Positions 46,769 to 54,873 of a DNA stretch of 64,000 nucleotides are shown here, piece after piece (the first letter of the stretch is position 1; each line of letters opens with the position of its first letter). This stretch comes from DATAGF01 sp963813355. Lineage in GTDB: Bacteria; Actinomycetota; Thermoleophilia; Miltoncostaeales; Miltoncostaeaceae. Location: contig CAWEYS010000021.1 in NCBI GenBank assembly GCA_963813355.1, positions 79,455 to 143,454 on the forward strand. Direction: 5' to 3'. The position numbers and the translations under genes were made by a program. The notes under the pieces were generated by a model. It was not told the DNA's origin and made no database searches. It saw only the letters and a program-made list of their open reading frames with translations.

Positions 46769-47868
46769 CCACCACCGCCGCCGCCGGGCGCGTGCAGCAC
46801 AAGCCCGACGAGGCCGACCGCGAGCTGCTCAACCAGCTCCAGGCCGGCCTGGCGCTGGTGCGCGAGCCGTACGCCGAGATCGGCGCCCGCATCGGCATGG
46901 ACGAGGAGGAGGTGCTGCGGCGGCTGACGCGCCTCAAGGAGGCCGCCATCGTCCGCCAGCTCTCGGCGATCTTCGACACCCGCGCCCTCGGCTACGAGAG
47001 CAGCCTGGTGGCGGCCCGCTACCCGGACGACCGCCTCTTCGACGCCGCCCGGCTCGTCGGGGGCCACCCCGGCGTGAGCCACAACTACCGGCGCACGCAC
47101 GCGTTCAACCTCTGGTACACGCTGGCCGTGGAGCCGGGCTCGCGGCTGGGGCTTGAGGAGACGATGGAGCGGCTGGCGGCCGCGACGCGTTCCGAGTCCA
47201 TGCGCCTGCTCCCGACGCTCAAGCTCTACAAGATCAACGTCCAGCTCGACATGACCGGGAGCGTGGCGAGCGACGCCAAGGAGGACGCGCCCCGGCCGGC
47301 GCCGACGCGCGGAGACGGGGTGCTCCCCACCGACGACGACAAGCGCATGATCGAGGTGCTGCAGCGCGACCTCCCGGTCGAGCCGCGGCCCTTCGACACC
47401 TGGGCCGCCGCGGCGGGGGTGTCGCCGGACGAGCTGCTGGACGCCGGGCGGGTGTTCGTCGAGCGCAACTACATGCGCCGCTTCGCCGCAGTGCTCAACC
47501 ACCGCAAGGCCGGCTTCGGCGCCAACGGCATGGCGGTCTGGAAGGTGCCCGAGGAGGAGCTCGACGAGCTCGGGCCGCGGATGGCGGCCTTCCGGGCCGT
47601 CTCCCACTGCTACAAGCGGCCCACCTATCCGGACTGGCCGTACAGCATCTTCACGATGGTCCACGCGCGCTCGAAGGAGGCGTGCGAGGACGCCATCGCG
47701 GCGATCGCCGAGGAGACCGGCATCACCGACCCGGACCGGCGGGCCGTCCTCTACTCGACCTACGAGTTCAAGAAGATCCGGCTGATGTACTTCACCCCGG
47801 ACTACCGCGAGTGGGAGGACCTGGCGCTGGCCGGGCAGCCGCTGCCCCGGTGGGAGTCCTCCCGATAG
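46765..47868 (+). CDS. Fused two-domain siroheme decarboxylase (AhbA-AhbB-like)
   Basis: A 367-residue protein made of two related Lrp/AsnC-like halves joined by a Pro/Asp-rich linker (about residues 172-192). Each half starts with a winged-helix and ends with an alpha/beta domain. The marker motifs are both present: HNYRRTHAFNLWYTL near residue 109 (AhbA/NirD side) and HCYKRPTYPDWPYSIFTMVH near 281 (AhbB/NirL side). Such proteins decarboxylate siroheme to didecarboxysiroheme in the alternative heme route or in heme d1 synthesis. Usually they are two genes; here they are fused. GTG start overlapping hemB. Confidence 0.85.
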   Translation: MTTTAAAGRVQHKPDEADRELLNQLQAGLALVREPYAEIGARIGMDEEEVLRRLTRLKEAAIVRQLSAIFDTRALGYESSLVAARYPDDRLFDAARLVGGHPGVSHNYRRTHAFNLWYTLAVEPGSRLGLEETMERLAAATRSESMRLLPTLKLYKINVQLDMTGSVASDAKEDAPRPAPTRGDGVLPTDDDKRMIEVLQRDLPVEPRPFDTWAAAAGVSPDELLDAGRVFVERNYMRRFAAVLNHRKAGFGANGMAVWKVPEEELDELGPRMAAFRAVSHCYKRPTYPDWPYSIFTMVHARSKEACEDAIAAIAEETGITDPDRRAVLYSTYEFKKIRLMYFTPDYREWEDLALAGQPLPRWESSR

Positions 47869-49121
47869 GTCGCAGCGCCGAGCTCTTCGAGCGCGCCCAG
47901 GGGGTCCTGGTGGGCGGCGTCAACTCGCCGGTCCGGGCCATGCGCGCCATCGGGCGCGACCCGCTCTTCATCGCCCGCGCCGAGGGCCCCTACGTCTGGG
48001 ACGCCGACGGGGTCCGTTACCTGGACTTCCTCTCCACCTGGGGCCCGGCGATCCTGGGCCACGCGCCCTCCGCGGTGCGGGGGGCCCTGGAGGAGGCCCT
48101 GCCGCTCGGCACCTCCTACGGCGCGCCCACCGAGCGCGAGGTGCGCTTCGCCGAGGCCGTGATCGACGCGTTCCCGTCGGTCGAGCGGCTGCGCATGACC
48201 TCCTCGGGGAGCGAGGCCGTCATGGGCGCGCTGCGCCTGGCGCGGGCGGCCACGGGGCGCGAGCCGATCGTCAAGGTCGCCGGCGGCTACCACGGGGCGA
48301 TCGACGGCCTGCTGGCCGAGGCGGGCAGCGGCCTGACCACGCTGGGGGTGCCGTCGAGCCCGGGCGTGACCGCGGCGGCCACCGCCGCCACCCGCATCGT
48401 CCCCTACAACGACCCCGCCGCCGCCCAGGCGGCGCTGGAGGGGGCGGCGGCCATGCTGGTGGAGCCGGTCGCCGGGAACATGGGCGTCGTGCCCCCCGAC
48501 GACGGCTACCTCGCCGCCCTGCGGGCCGCCTGCGACCGCTCCGGGGCGCTGCTGATCCTCGACGAGGTCATCACGGGCTTCCGGGTCGCGCGCGGCGGGG
48601 CGCAGGAGCGCTACGGCGTGCGCGCCGACCTGACCTGCCTGGGCAAGGTCATCGGCGGCGGCCTGCCCGTCGGCGCCTTCGGCGGGCGCGCCGACGTCAT
48701 GGCCGAGCTCGCCCCCGAGGGCCCCTGCTACCAGGCCGGCACGCTGTCCGGGAACCCGCTCGCCACGGCCGCGGGGCTCGCCGTGCTGGCCGAGCTCGCC
48801 CGCGACGGCGTCTACGCGGGGCTGGAGGAGCGCGGCGCGGAGCTGGAGGACGCCCTGCGGGCGAGCGGCGCGCCGGTCACGATCAACCGGGTCGGCTCGA
48901 TGCTGACCCCGTTCTTCGCCGAGGGGCCGGTCGTCGACTACGCGACCGCGACCCTGAGCGACACGGACGCCTACGCGGCCTTCGCCCGCGCCCTTCTGGA
49001 CGACGGCGTCTACCCGCCCCCGTCGCAGTTCGAGGCCTGGTTCGTGGGCCTCGCGCACGGCGAGGCCGAGATGGATCGCGCGCGCGAGGCGCTGGCGCGG
49101 GCGGCGTCGGTGGTCGCATGA
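47850..49121 (+). CDS. hemL: Glutamate-1-semialdehyde 2,1-aminomutase
   Basis: Makes 5-aminolevulinate from glutamate semialdehyde in the C5 pathway. A 423-residue PLP enzyme: GGVNSPVRAMRAIG at the N-terminus, MTSSGSEAVMGALRLAR, and the PLP Lys in CLGKVIGGGLPVGAFGG. SGNPLATAAGLAVL and LSDTDAYAAFARALLDDGVY are typical at the C-terminus. The start is taken as GTG 47850, which overlaps the previous gene by 19 bp; the conserved sequence begins about 7 codons later and no other start codon lies close. The stop abuts repeat R2. Confidence 0.95.
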   Translation: MGVLPIGRSAELFERAQGVLVGGVNSPVRAMRAIGRDPLFIARAEGPYVWDADGVRYLDFLSTWGPAILGHAPSAVRGALEEALPLGTSYGAPTEREVRFAEAVIDAFPSVERLRMTSSGSEAVMGALRLARAATGREPIVKVAGGYHGAIDGLLAEAGSGLTTLGVPSSPGVTAAATAATRIVPYNDPAAAQAALEGAAAMLVEPVAGNMGVVPPDDGYLAALRAACDRSGALLILDEVITGFRVARGGAQERYGVRADLTCLGKVIGGGLPVGAFGGRADVMAELAPEGPCYQAGTLSGNPLATAAGLAVLAELARDGVYAGLEERGAELEDALRASGAPVTINRVGSMLTPFFAEGPVVDYATATLSDTDAYAAFARALLDDGVYPPPSQFEAWFVGLAHGEAEMDRAREALARAASVVA

Positions 49122-49175
49122 GCCCTCCTCGCCCTCGGCCGCTCTCGACGGCGGCCGGCTCTCGTCGGGGCCAAG
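49119..49175 (+). repeat. Intercistronic repeat R2, copy 2
   Basis: Begins at the hemL TGA and ends 1-2 bp before the next gene's GTG. Matches the minus-strand element at 33904-33959, including the CGGCCGC/GCGGCCG stem and the flanking CTCGTCGGGG. Same placement and orientation relative to its genes. Confidence 0.75.
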
Positions 49176-49176
49176 A

Positions 49177-49695
49177 GTGAGGGCCGTCCTGGCCCAGGAG
49201 CCCGCGCTCGCGGCCGAGCTGGTCGAGCCGGCCGCCGAGGCCCTGCTCGCCCCGCTGGTCGCGCCGCCGCTCACCCCCGACCAGGCGGTCGGCCTCGACC
49301 TCATCCTGGAGGGCTTCCTCCTGCACCACGGCCACCCCCGCCACCTCTCGCCGAACGAGCCCGGACGCGAGGTGCTGGCCGGCGACTACTGCTACGCGCA
49401 CGGCCTGGTCCGGATCGCCGAGGCCGGCGACCTCTTCGTCATCGAGGCGCTCGCCGACCTGATCGCCCTGGGGGCGGGCGTCGTCGCCGCGGGCCGGCGC
49501 GAGGCGCTGACGCCGCTGTGGCGTGCCACCGCGGCCGCCATCGCGGCGCGCGGATCGACCGATGCCGACGCCGTGGGCGCAAGCCTGATCGAGGCCAAGC
49601 GGCGGCTGCGGGTGGACGGCGACCCGTCGGGCGTGGTCGAGGTCGCCGCGCGGCTGCCGCCGACGCCAGGGCTCGCGGAGGCGTTCGGGGAGTGA
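49177..49695 (+). CDS. Hypothetical all-helical protein, possibly a non-catalytic prenyl-synthase-like subunit
   Basis: A 172-residue, mostly helical protein. The stretch LEGFLLHHGHPRHL, then VLAGDYCYAHGLVRIAEAGD and VIEALADLIALGAGV, recalls the region after the first Asp-rich motif in polyprenyl synthases (GDYLFA and the helices that follow). However, neither DDxxD motif is present, so it could not be catalytic. The context, directly upstream of ubiD (GTGA overlap) in a quinone gene block, fits an accessory role, but this is inference. GTG start right after repeat R2. Confidence 0.6.
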   Translation: MRAVLAQEPALAAELVEPAAEALLAPLVAPPLTPDQAVGLDLILEGFLLHHGHPRHLSPNEPGREVLAGDYCYAHGLVRIAEAGDLFVIEALADLIALGAGVVAAGRREALTPLWRATAAAIAARGSTDADAVGASLIEAKRRLRVDGDPSGVVEVAARLPPTPGLAEAFGE

Positions 49696-51158
49696 GGGAT
49701 CTTCGCGACTGGATCGCCCGGCTGGAGCGCGACGGCGAGCTCGCCCGCGTCGGCGCCCGCGTCGACCCCCACCTGGAGATCACCGAGATCGCCGACCGCA
49801 TGGCGAAGTCGGGCGGCCCGGCGCTGCTGTTCACCGACGTCGCGGGTGCGGGGATGCCGGTGCTGATCAACCAGTTCGGGACCGAGCGGCGGATGTGCGC
49901 CGCGCTCGGCACCGACTCCCTCGACGCCCTCGGGGCGCGGATCGAGTCGCTGATGGACCTGCAGCCGCCCCACGGCATGGTGGCGAAGGTGCGCGCGCTC
50001 GGGCGCCTGCGCGAGCTGGCCTCCTTCTCGTCCAAGCTGGTGCGCGAGGGCCCCTGCCAGGAGGTCTGGCTCGACGAGCCCGACCTCGACCGCCTGCCGA
50101 TCCTCACCTGCTGGCCGGACGACGGCGGCCCCTACATCACGCTGCCGCTGGTCTTCAGCCGAGACCCGACGACGGGCGCGCGCAACTGCGGCATGTACCG
50201 CATCCAGAAGCTCGACCGGCGCACGGCCATGATGCACTGGCAGATCCACAAGGACGGCGCCGCCCACCTGCGCGACTCGCAGGGGCGCGTGCCCGTGGCC
50301 GTGGCGATCGGCACCCACCCCGCGACGACCTACTCGGCCACGGCCCCCCTCCCGCCGGGGATCGACGAGATGATCTTCGCCGGCTTCCTGCGCGGGCGCA
50401 GCGTGGAGATGGTGCGCTGCCGGACGGTCAACCTCGAGGTGCCGGCCGAGTCCGAGGTCGTCCTCGAGGGCTACGTCAACGCAACCGACCTGCGCCCCGA
50501 GGGGCCCTTCGGGGACCACACCGGCTTCTACACGCCGGTCAACGACTACCCGACCTTCCACCTCACGGGCATGTCGATGCGCCGCGACGCGATCTACGCG
50601 ACGACGATCGTCGGGCCGCCGCCGATGGAGGACTTCCACCTGGGCAAGGCCACCGAGCGCCTCTTCCTGCCGGTCATCCGCATGACGCTGCCCGACCTGG
50701 TGGACATGAACCTGCCGCTGGAGGGCGTCTTCCACAACTGCGCGATCGTCTCGGTGCGCAAGCGCTACCCGGGCCACGCGAAGAAGCTCATGAGCGCGAT
50801 CTGGGGCCTGGGCCTGCTGTCGCTGAGCCGGTGCGTGGTGGTGGTCAACCACGATGTGGACGTGCAGAACCTCTCGGCCGTGGCGTTCCAGGCGTTCTCG
50901 AACGTGGACGCCGGCCGCGACATGCTCGTCGTCGAGGGCCCGGTCAACGCGCTCGACCACGCGGCGCCGTACTTCGCCTACGGGTCCAAGGTGGGCTTCG
51001 ACGCGACCCGGAAGTGGCCCGGCGAGGGGGTCGTGCGGCCGTGGCCGGACCCGATCGTGATGAGCGACGAGGTGCGCGCCCTGGTCAACCGCCGGTGGGC
51101 GGAGTACGGGCTCCAGAAGGGTGAGGAAGGGACGTCCGGCCCCCGCGGGCCTCGTTGA
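49692..51158 (+). CDS. ubiD: UbiD-family prenylated-FMN-dependent decarboxylase
   Basis: A 488-residue protein with full-length UbiD features: LRDWIARLERDGEL at the N-terminus, GMYRIQKLDRRTAMMHWQIHKDG, and the active-site region EGPFGDHTGFYTP, where the E-x-P-F-G-D-H motif is conserved. RKRYPGHAKKLM and VDVQNLSAVAF follow. It would decarboxylate the polycyclic naphthoate intermediate of menaquinone synthesis in the futalosine route (the MqnL role) using prenylated FMN made by the UbiX encoded 2.4 kb downstream. GTG start overlapping the preceding gene. Confidence 0.93.
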   Translation: MRDLRDWIARLERDGELARVGARVDPHLEITEIADRMAKSGGPALLFTDVAGAGMPVLINQFGTERRMCAALGTDSLDALGARIESLMDLQPPHGMVAKVRALGRLRELASFSSKLVREGPCQEVWLDEPDLDRLPILTCWPDDGGPYITLPLVFSRDPTTGARNCGMYRIQKLDRRTAMMHWQIHKDGAAHLRDSQGRVPVAVAIGTHPATTYSATAPLPPGIDEMIFAGFLRGRSVEMVRCRTVNLEVPAESEVVLEGYVNATDLRPEGPFGDHTGFYTPVNDYPTFHLTGMSMRRDAIYATTIVGPPPMEDFHLGKATERLFLPVIRMTLPDLVDMNLPLEGVFHNCAIVSVRKRYPGHAKKLMSAIWGLGLLSLSRCVVVVNHDVDVQNLSAVAFQAFSNVDAGRDMLVVEGPVNALDHAAPYFAYGSKVGFDATRKWPGEGVVRPWPDPIVMSDEVRALVNRRWAEYGLQKGEEGTSGPRGPR

Positions 51159-51241
51159 AAACACCCCCTCCGTCGGGTTGAATCCCGGGGCGCCGAAGGT
51201 CCGGGGGCGCGCAGCGACGCGACGGCCGCGGGAGGTCAGGG

Positions 51242-51937
51242 TTGGCTGAGGCCCAGGGGGACGGCAACGGGGGACGCTATACCGGGCCCGTCGCGGGCGA
51301 CGCGACGCCCGAGGCCGACCCCCACGACGACCCGGCCTACATCACCCGGACCAAGTTCCTCAGCGGCGTCGCGGTGGTGACCGGCGGGGTCGTGACGGCC
51401 GCGATCCTCGTCCCCGTGGTCGGCTTCGCCGTCGCCGACTCGGTGCAGGAGGAGGAGTGGCAGTGGGTCAACGTCGGCCCGCTGTCCGACTACCCCGACG
51501 GCGAGGTCGGCTCGATCGCCGTCTCCGGGCCGTCGCCCGAGTCCGACCGGCGCTGCTACCTGCGCCACAAGGACGGGGCGATCATCGCCATCTGGAACCG
51601 CTGCGCGCACCTGGGGTGCCCGGTCGCCTACTCGGCGGGCGGCGACGTCTACTCGTGCCCCTGCCACGGCGGCGCCTACAACTCGCTCGGACTGGTGACC
51701 GCCGGGCCGCCCCCGCGCCCGCTCGACCGCTTCGACGTCAAGATCGTCACGCCCGACGGCAAGCAGGTCGCGAAGCAGGAGATGCCGGCCGACGGCTGCC
51801 CGACCGGCGGCGCCAAGCCCGACGACCGCGTCCTCGTCGGCCGGCCGTTCTCGATCGACGAGGACCAGAACCCGTACGAGCTGAAGGGTCCGGGCGAGCC
51901 GGTGACCGGCGTCCTGGCCAACCTCTACCCCTTCTAG
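51242..51937 (+). CDS. qcrA: Rieske iron-sulfur subunit of the menaquinol-cytochrome c reductase
   Basis: A 231-residue protein starting at TTG, with GGGAGG 7-8 nt upstream. One membrane helix (residues about 40-62) anchors the outer domain. The 2Fe-2S ligands are in CAHLGC (C121, H123) and CPCHGG (C139, H142), with C126 and C141 placed for the stabilising disulfide. No twin-Arg motif is obvious (TRTKF at the helix start). It begins the respiratory operon, 10 bp before the cytochrome b gene. Confidence 0.94.
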   Translation: MAEAQGDGNGGRYTGPVAGDATPEADPHDDPAYITRTKFLSGVAVVTGGVVTAAILVPVVGFAVADSVQEEEWQWVNVGPLSDYPDGEVGSIAVSGPSPESDRRCYLRHKDGAIIAIWNRCAHLGCPVAYSAGGDVYSCPCHGGAYNSLGLVTAGPPPRPLDRFDVKIVTPDGKQVAKQEMPADGCPTGGAKPDDRVLVGRPFSIDEDQNPYELKGPGEPVTGVLANLYPF

Positions 51938-51947
51938 GAAGCGGCGG

Positions 51948-53520
51948 ATGGCGACCAAGGACATCGGCCCCAAGAACCCCGTCATCAAGGTCGGCGAGGC
52001 GACGCTCGACTACGTCAACGACCGCTCCGGCGCCAAGACCGGGTTCAAGTGGTTCCTCTTCCGCAACGTCCCCGCCGAGACGAGCTGGTTCCAGACCCTC
52101 GGCTTCACCGCCCTGGCCCTGTTCGGGCTGCAGGCGGTCACCGGGATCTTCCTGGCCATGTACTACACGCCGGACCCGAACCAGGCCTACCAGTCGATCG
52201 ACAACATCACCAACGAGGTCACCTGGGGCTGGCTGGTGCGCGGCATGCACAAGTGGGGCGCCAGCGCGATGATCGTCGTGGTCTTCCTCCACATGGGCCG
52301 CGTGTTCTTCTTCGGCGCCTACAAGTACCCGCGCGAGCTGACGTGGGTGACCGGCTCCCTGCTGCTGATCCTCACGATGTTCATGGGGCTCACCGGCTAC
52401 CTGCTGGTGTGGGACCAGAAGGCGTACTGGGCCACGGTGGTCGCCGTGAACATCACCGCCAGCGCCCCCGTGATCGGCCCCTACATCGCCGACATCCTGC
52501 GCGCGGGGCCGGAGTTCGGGCCGGACACGCTCGCGCGCTTCTACTCGATCCACATGCTCGTGATACCGATCGGCATAGCCACCTTCATCGGCCTGCACCT
52601 CTTCTTCATCACGAAGTTGGGCATCGCCGAGCCTCCGTACAGCAAGCGCCGCATGGCGGTCGAGCGGGCGGAGGAGGAGGCGCGCCGCGCCGCCGAGCGC
52701 GAGCGGCTGCCCTACGGCCGGCGTGAGGTGCCGGCCGAGGCGCCGGACCCGGCCGCGCCGAGGGCAGCTCGTGAACCGCGGCCAGCGCGAGTACTACAAG
52801 CGCGACTACAACGTCGCGAAGGCGGCGGGCAAGCCGTTCTTCCCCTACGCGGTCTACAAGGACCTGCTGATCGCGACGCTCGCGATCGGCCTGGTGATCG
52901 CGCTGGCCATCTGGCAGCGGGTGGAGGTGGGCGAGCCGGTCAACCCGGCGAGCACCGACTTCGTGCCGCGGCCCGAGTGGTACTTCTTCTTCCTCTTCGA
53001 GCTGCTCCGGATCTTCAAGGGCCAGAACGACCTGACGCCGGTCATCATGGCCACGTTCATCATCCCGAACATCATGATGGTCCTGCTCATCGCGCTCCCG
53101 TTCTACGACCGGGGGCCGGAGCGCCGGATCCAGCGCCGCCCGATCGCCCTGCTGACGGCGGCCGCGACCATCTTCTTCCTCGGCTACCTGACCCACCTCG
53201 GCGCCGAGGCGCCCGAGGGCGTGGGCGCGGGCGAGGGCCTGACGCTCAGCGGCCTCGACCAGAACCCCGATGCGCAGGCCGGCGCCGACCTCTTCATCGC
53301 CAACGGCTGTACCAGCTGCCATACCGTCGCCGGCGTCGGCGCGCCGGGACCGGGACCGAACCTCAGCGACGAGGGCAGCAAGGGGCACCCGCCCGAGTTC
53401 TACGAGGGCTTCCTGAAGGACCCGCCCGGCAGCATCATGCCCGCGTTCACCGGGTTCACCCCCGAGCAGTACCAGCAGATCGGGACGTTCCTGAGCGGGC
53501 TCGGGACCGAGTACAAGTAG
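51948..53520 (+). CDS. qcrB: Cytochrome b with fused C-terminal cytochrome c domain, one frameshift in the linker
   Basis: N-terminal four-helix part binds two b hemes (His in RGMHKWGASAM and VVFLHMGRV; SIHMLV and GLHLFF). It is followed by a charged linker, then the subunit-IV-like part with the quinol-site motif PEWYFFFLFELLR, three further helices, and a mono-heme c domain (CTSCH, with Met in SIMPAF). The two halves are in different frames. Removing one G of GGG at 52762-52764 fuses them into 523 residues. Alternatively the second half is a separate gene starting at GTG 52771, which has GAGGG upstream. I prefer the fusion, because the first frame has no stop until past the second half. Confidence 0.85.
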
Positions 53521-53536
53521 GGGCGCGCGCCGCAGC

Positions 53537-53542
53537 TACCAT
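53537..53542 (+). promoter_or_regulatory. -10 hexamer for the ubiX-led menaquinone genes
   Basis: TACCAT, 9 nt before the first ATG of ubiX, predicting a leader of about 3 nt and an operon start at ubiX. Confidence 0.45.
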
Positions 53543-53551
53543 CGAGGGGTC

Positions 53552-54175
53552 ATGATGAGGGTCTTCCTCGGGGTGACCGGAGCCAGCGGTGCCCTCTACG
53601 CGGGCGGGGCGCTGCGCGCGCTGACGGCCGCGGGGTGCGACGTGGGCCTCTGCGTGAGCGACGCCGGCGCCCACGTCATCAGCCACGAGGTGCTCGAGGC
53701 CGGGCCGCGGCCGCCCGCCGACCCGGCCCTGGCCGTGGCGTCCTTCGTCGAGCGGTTCGCCTCCGAGCCGGGGACGGTGACCGTCCTGGGCCTGAACGAC
53801 CTCACGGCCCCCTTCGCCTCGGGCTCGTCGCTGGCCCCCGCCGCCCTGATCGCGCCCTGCTCGGGCTCCACCCTCGGGGCGATCGCCACCGGGACGGCGC
53901 GCAACCTCATCCACCGCTGCGCCGACGTGATGCTGAAGGAGCGCCGCCGGCTGGTGCTGATGACCCGCGAGACGCCCCTCAGCCTGGTCCACATCGAGAA
54001 CATGGCCGCCGTCACGCGGGCGGGCGCCGTGGTGCTGCCGGCGGCGCCGGGGCTCTACAACCTGCCGCGCACGGTCAACGACATGGTCGACTTCGTGGTC
54101 GCCAAGGCCCTCGACCAGCTCGGCGTCGCGCACGAGCTGATGGCGCGCTGGGGCGAGACGGACCGGGTGCCGTGA
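53552..54175 (+). CDS. ubiX: Flavin prenyltransferase UbiX
   Basis: Attaches a dimethylallyl group to FMN to make the UbiD cofactor. The 207-residue protein has the N-terminal FMN-binding GVTGASGALYA, IAPCSGSTLGAIATG, the RRLVLMTRETPLSLVHIENM segment that binds the phosphate and flavin, and PGLYNLPRTVNDMVDFV near the C-terminus. Two ATGs are adjacent (53552, 53555). Its GTGA stop overlaps ubiE. Serves the UbiD-family decarboxylase encoded upstream. Confidence 0.95.
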   Translation: MMRVFLGVTGASGALYAGGALRALTAAGCDVGLCVSDAGAHVISHEVLEAGPRPPADPALAVASFVERFASEPGTVTVLGLNDLTAPFASGSSLAPAALIAPCSGSTLGAIATGTARNLIHRCADVMLKERRRLVLMTRETPLSLVHIENMAAVTRAGAVVLPAAPGLYNLPRTVNDMVDFVVAKALDQLGVAHELMARWGETDRVP

Positions 54176-54873
54176 CCACCGGGACGCTCCGCCCGGCAGA
54201 GGTGCGGGAGATGTTCGACCGCATCGCCCCGCGCTACGACCTGCTGAACCGCACGATGACGGCCGGCCTCGACGGCCGGTGGCGGCGCGCGGCCGCGGCC
54301 GCGGCCGACCTGGCCGCCGGCGACAGGGCGCTCGACGTCTGCACCGGGACGGGCGACCTGGCCCTCGAGCTCGCGTACCGCACGGCCGGCGCCGGCGAGG
54401 CCGTCGGCGTCAACTTCTCCGAGGAGATGGTCGCCCGGGCGCGGGCCAAGGCCGCGCGGCGCGGGAGCTCCGCGACCTTCCGCGTGGCCGACGCCCTGGC
54501 GCTCCCGTACGAGGACGACGCGTTCGACGCCGCGACCGTCGCCTTCGGCATCCGCAACGTGGCCGACCTCGACGCGGGCCTCGCCGAGATGGCGCGCGTC
54601 GTCCGCCCGGGCGGGCGCGTCGTGGTGCTCGAGATCACGACGCCGGCGCGCCTGCGGCCGTTCTACGGGCTCTGGTTCGACCGGGTGGTGCCGCGGCTGG
54701 GCAGCGTCCTCGGGCGCGACGGCGCCGCCTACTCCTACCTCCCGGCCTCGGTCCGCCGCTTCCCCGAGCCGCCCGAGCTGGCCGCGCGAATGGCCGCCGC
54801 CGGGCTGGAGGACGTGCGCTGGCGGGGGCTGGCCGGCGGGATCGTGGCCCTCCACCACGGGAGGGCGAGGTGA
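54172..54873 (+). CDS. ubiE: Demethylmenaquinone methyltransferase (UbiE/MenG)
   Basis: Final C-methylation of menaquinone. A 233-residue SAM methyltransferase with the UbiE signature at the start (VREMFDRIAPRYDLLNRTMT), SAM-binding DVCTGTGDLALELA and the second UbiE signature region RNVADLDAGLAEMARVVRPGG. YSYLPASVRRFPEPPEL occurs near the C-terminus. GTG start overlapping ubiX, GTGA overlap with the polyprenyl synthase gene. Confidence 0.95.
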   Translation: MTTGTLRPAEVREMFDRIAPRYDLLNRTMTAGLDGRWRRAAAAAADLAAGDRALDVCTGTGDLALELAYRTAGAGEAVGVNFSEEMVARARAKAARRGSSATFRVADALALPYEDDAFDAATVAFGIRNVADLDAGLAEMARVVRPGGRVVVLEITTPARLRPFYGLWFDRVVPRLGSVLGRDGAAYSYLPASVRRFPEPPELAARMAAAGLEDVRWRGLAGGIVALHHGRAR

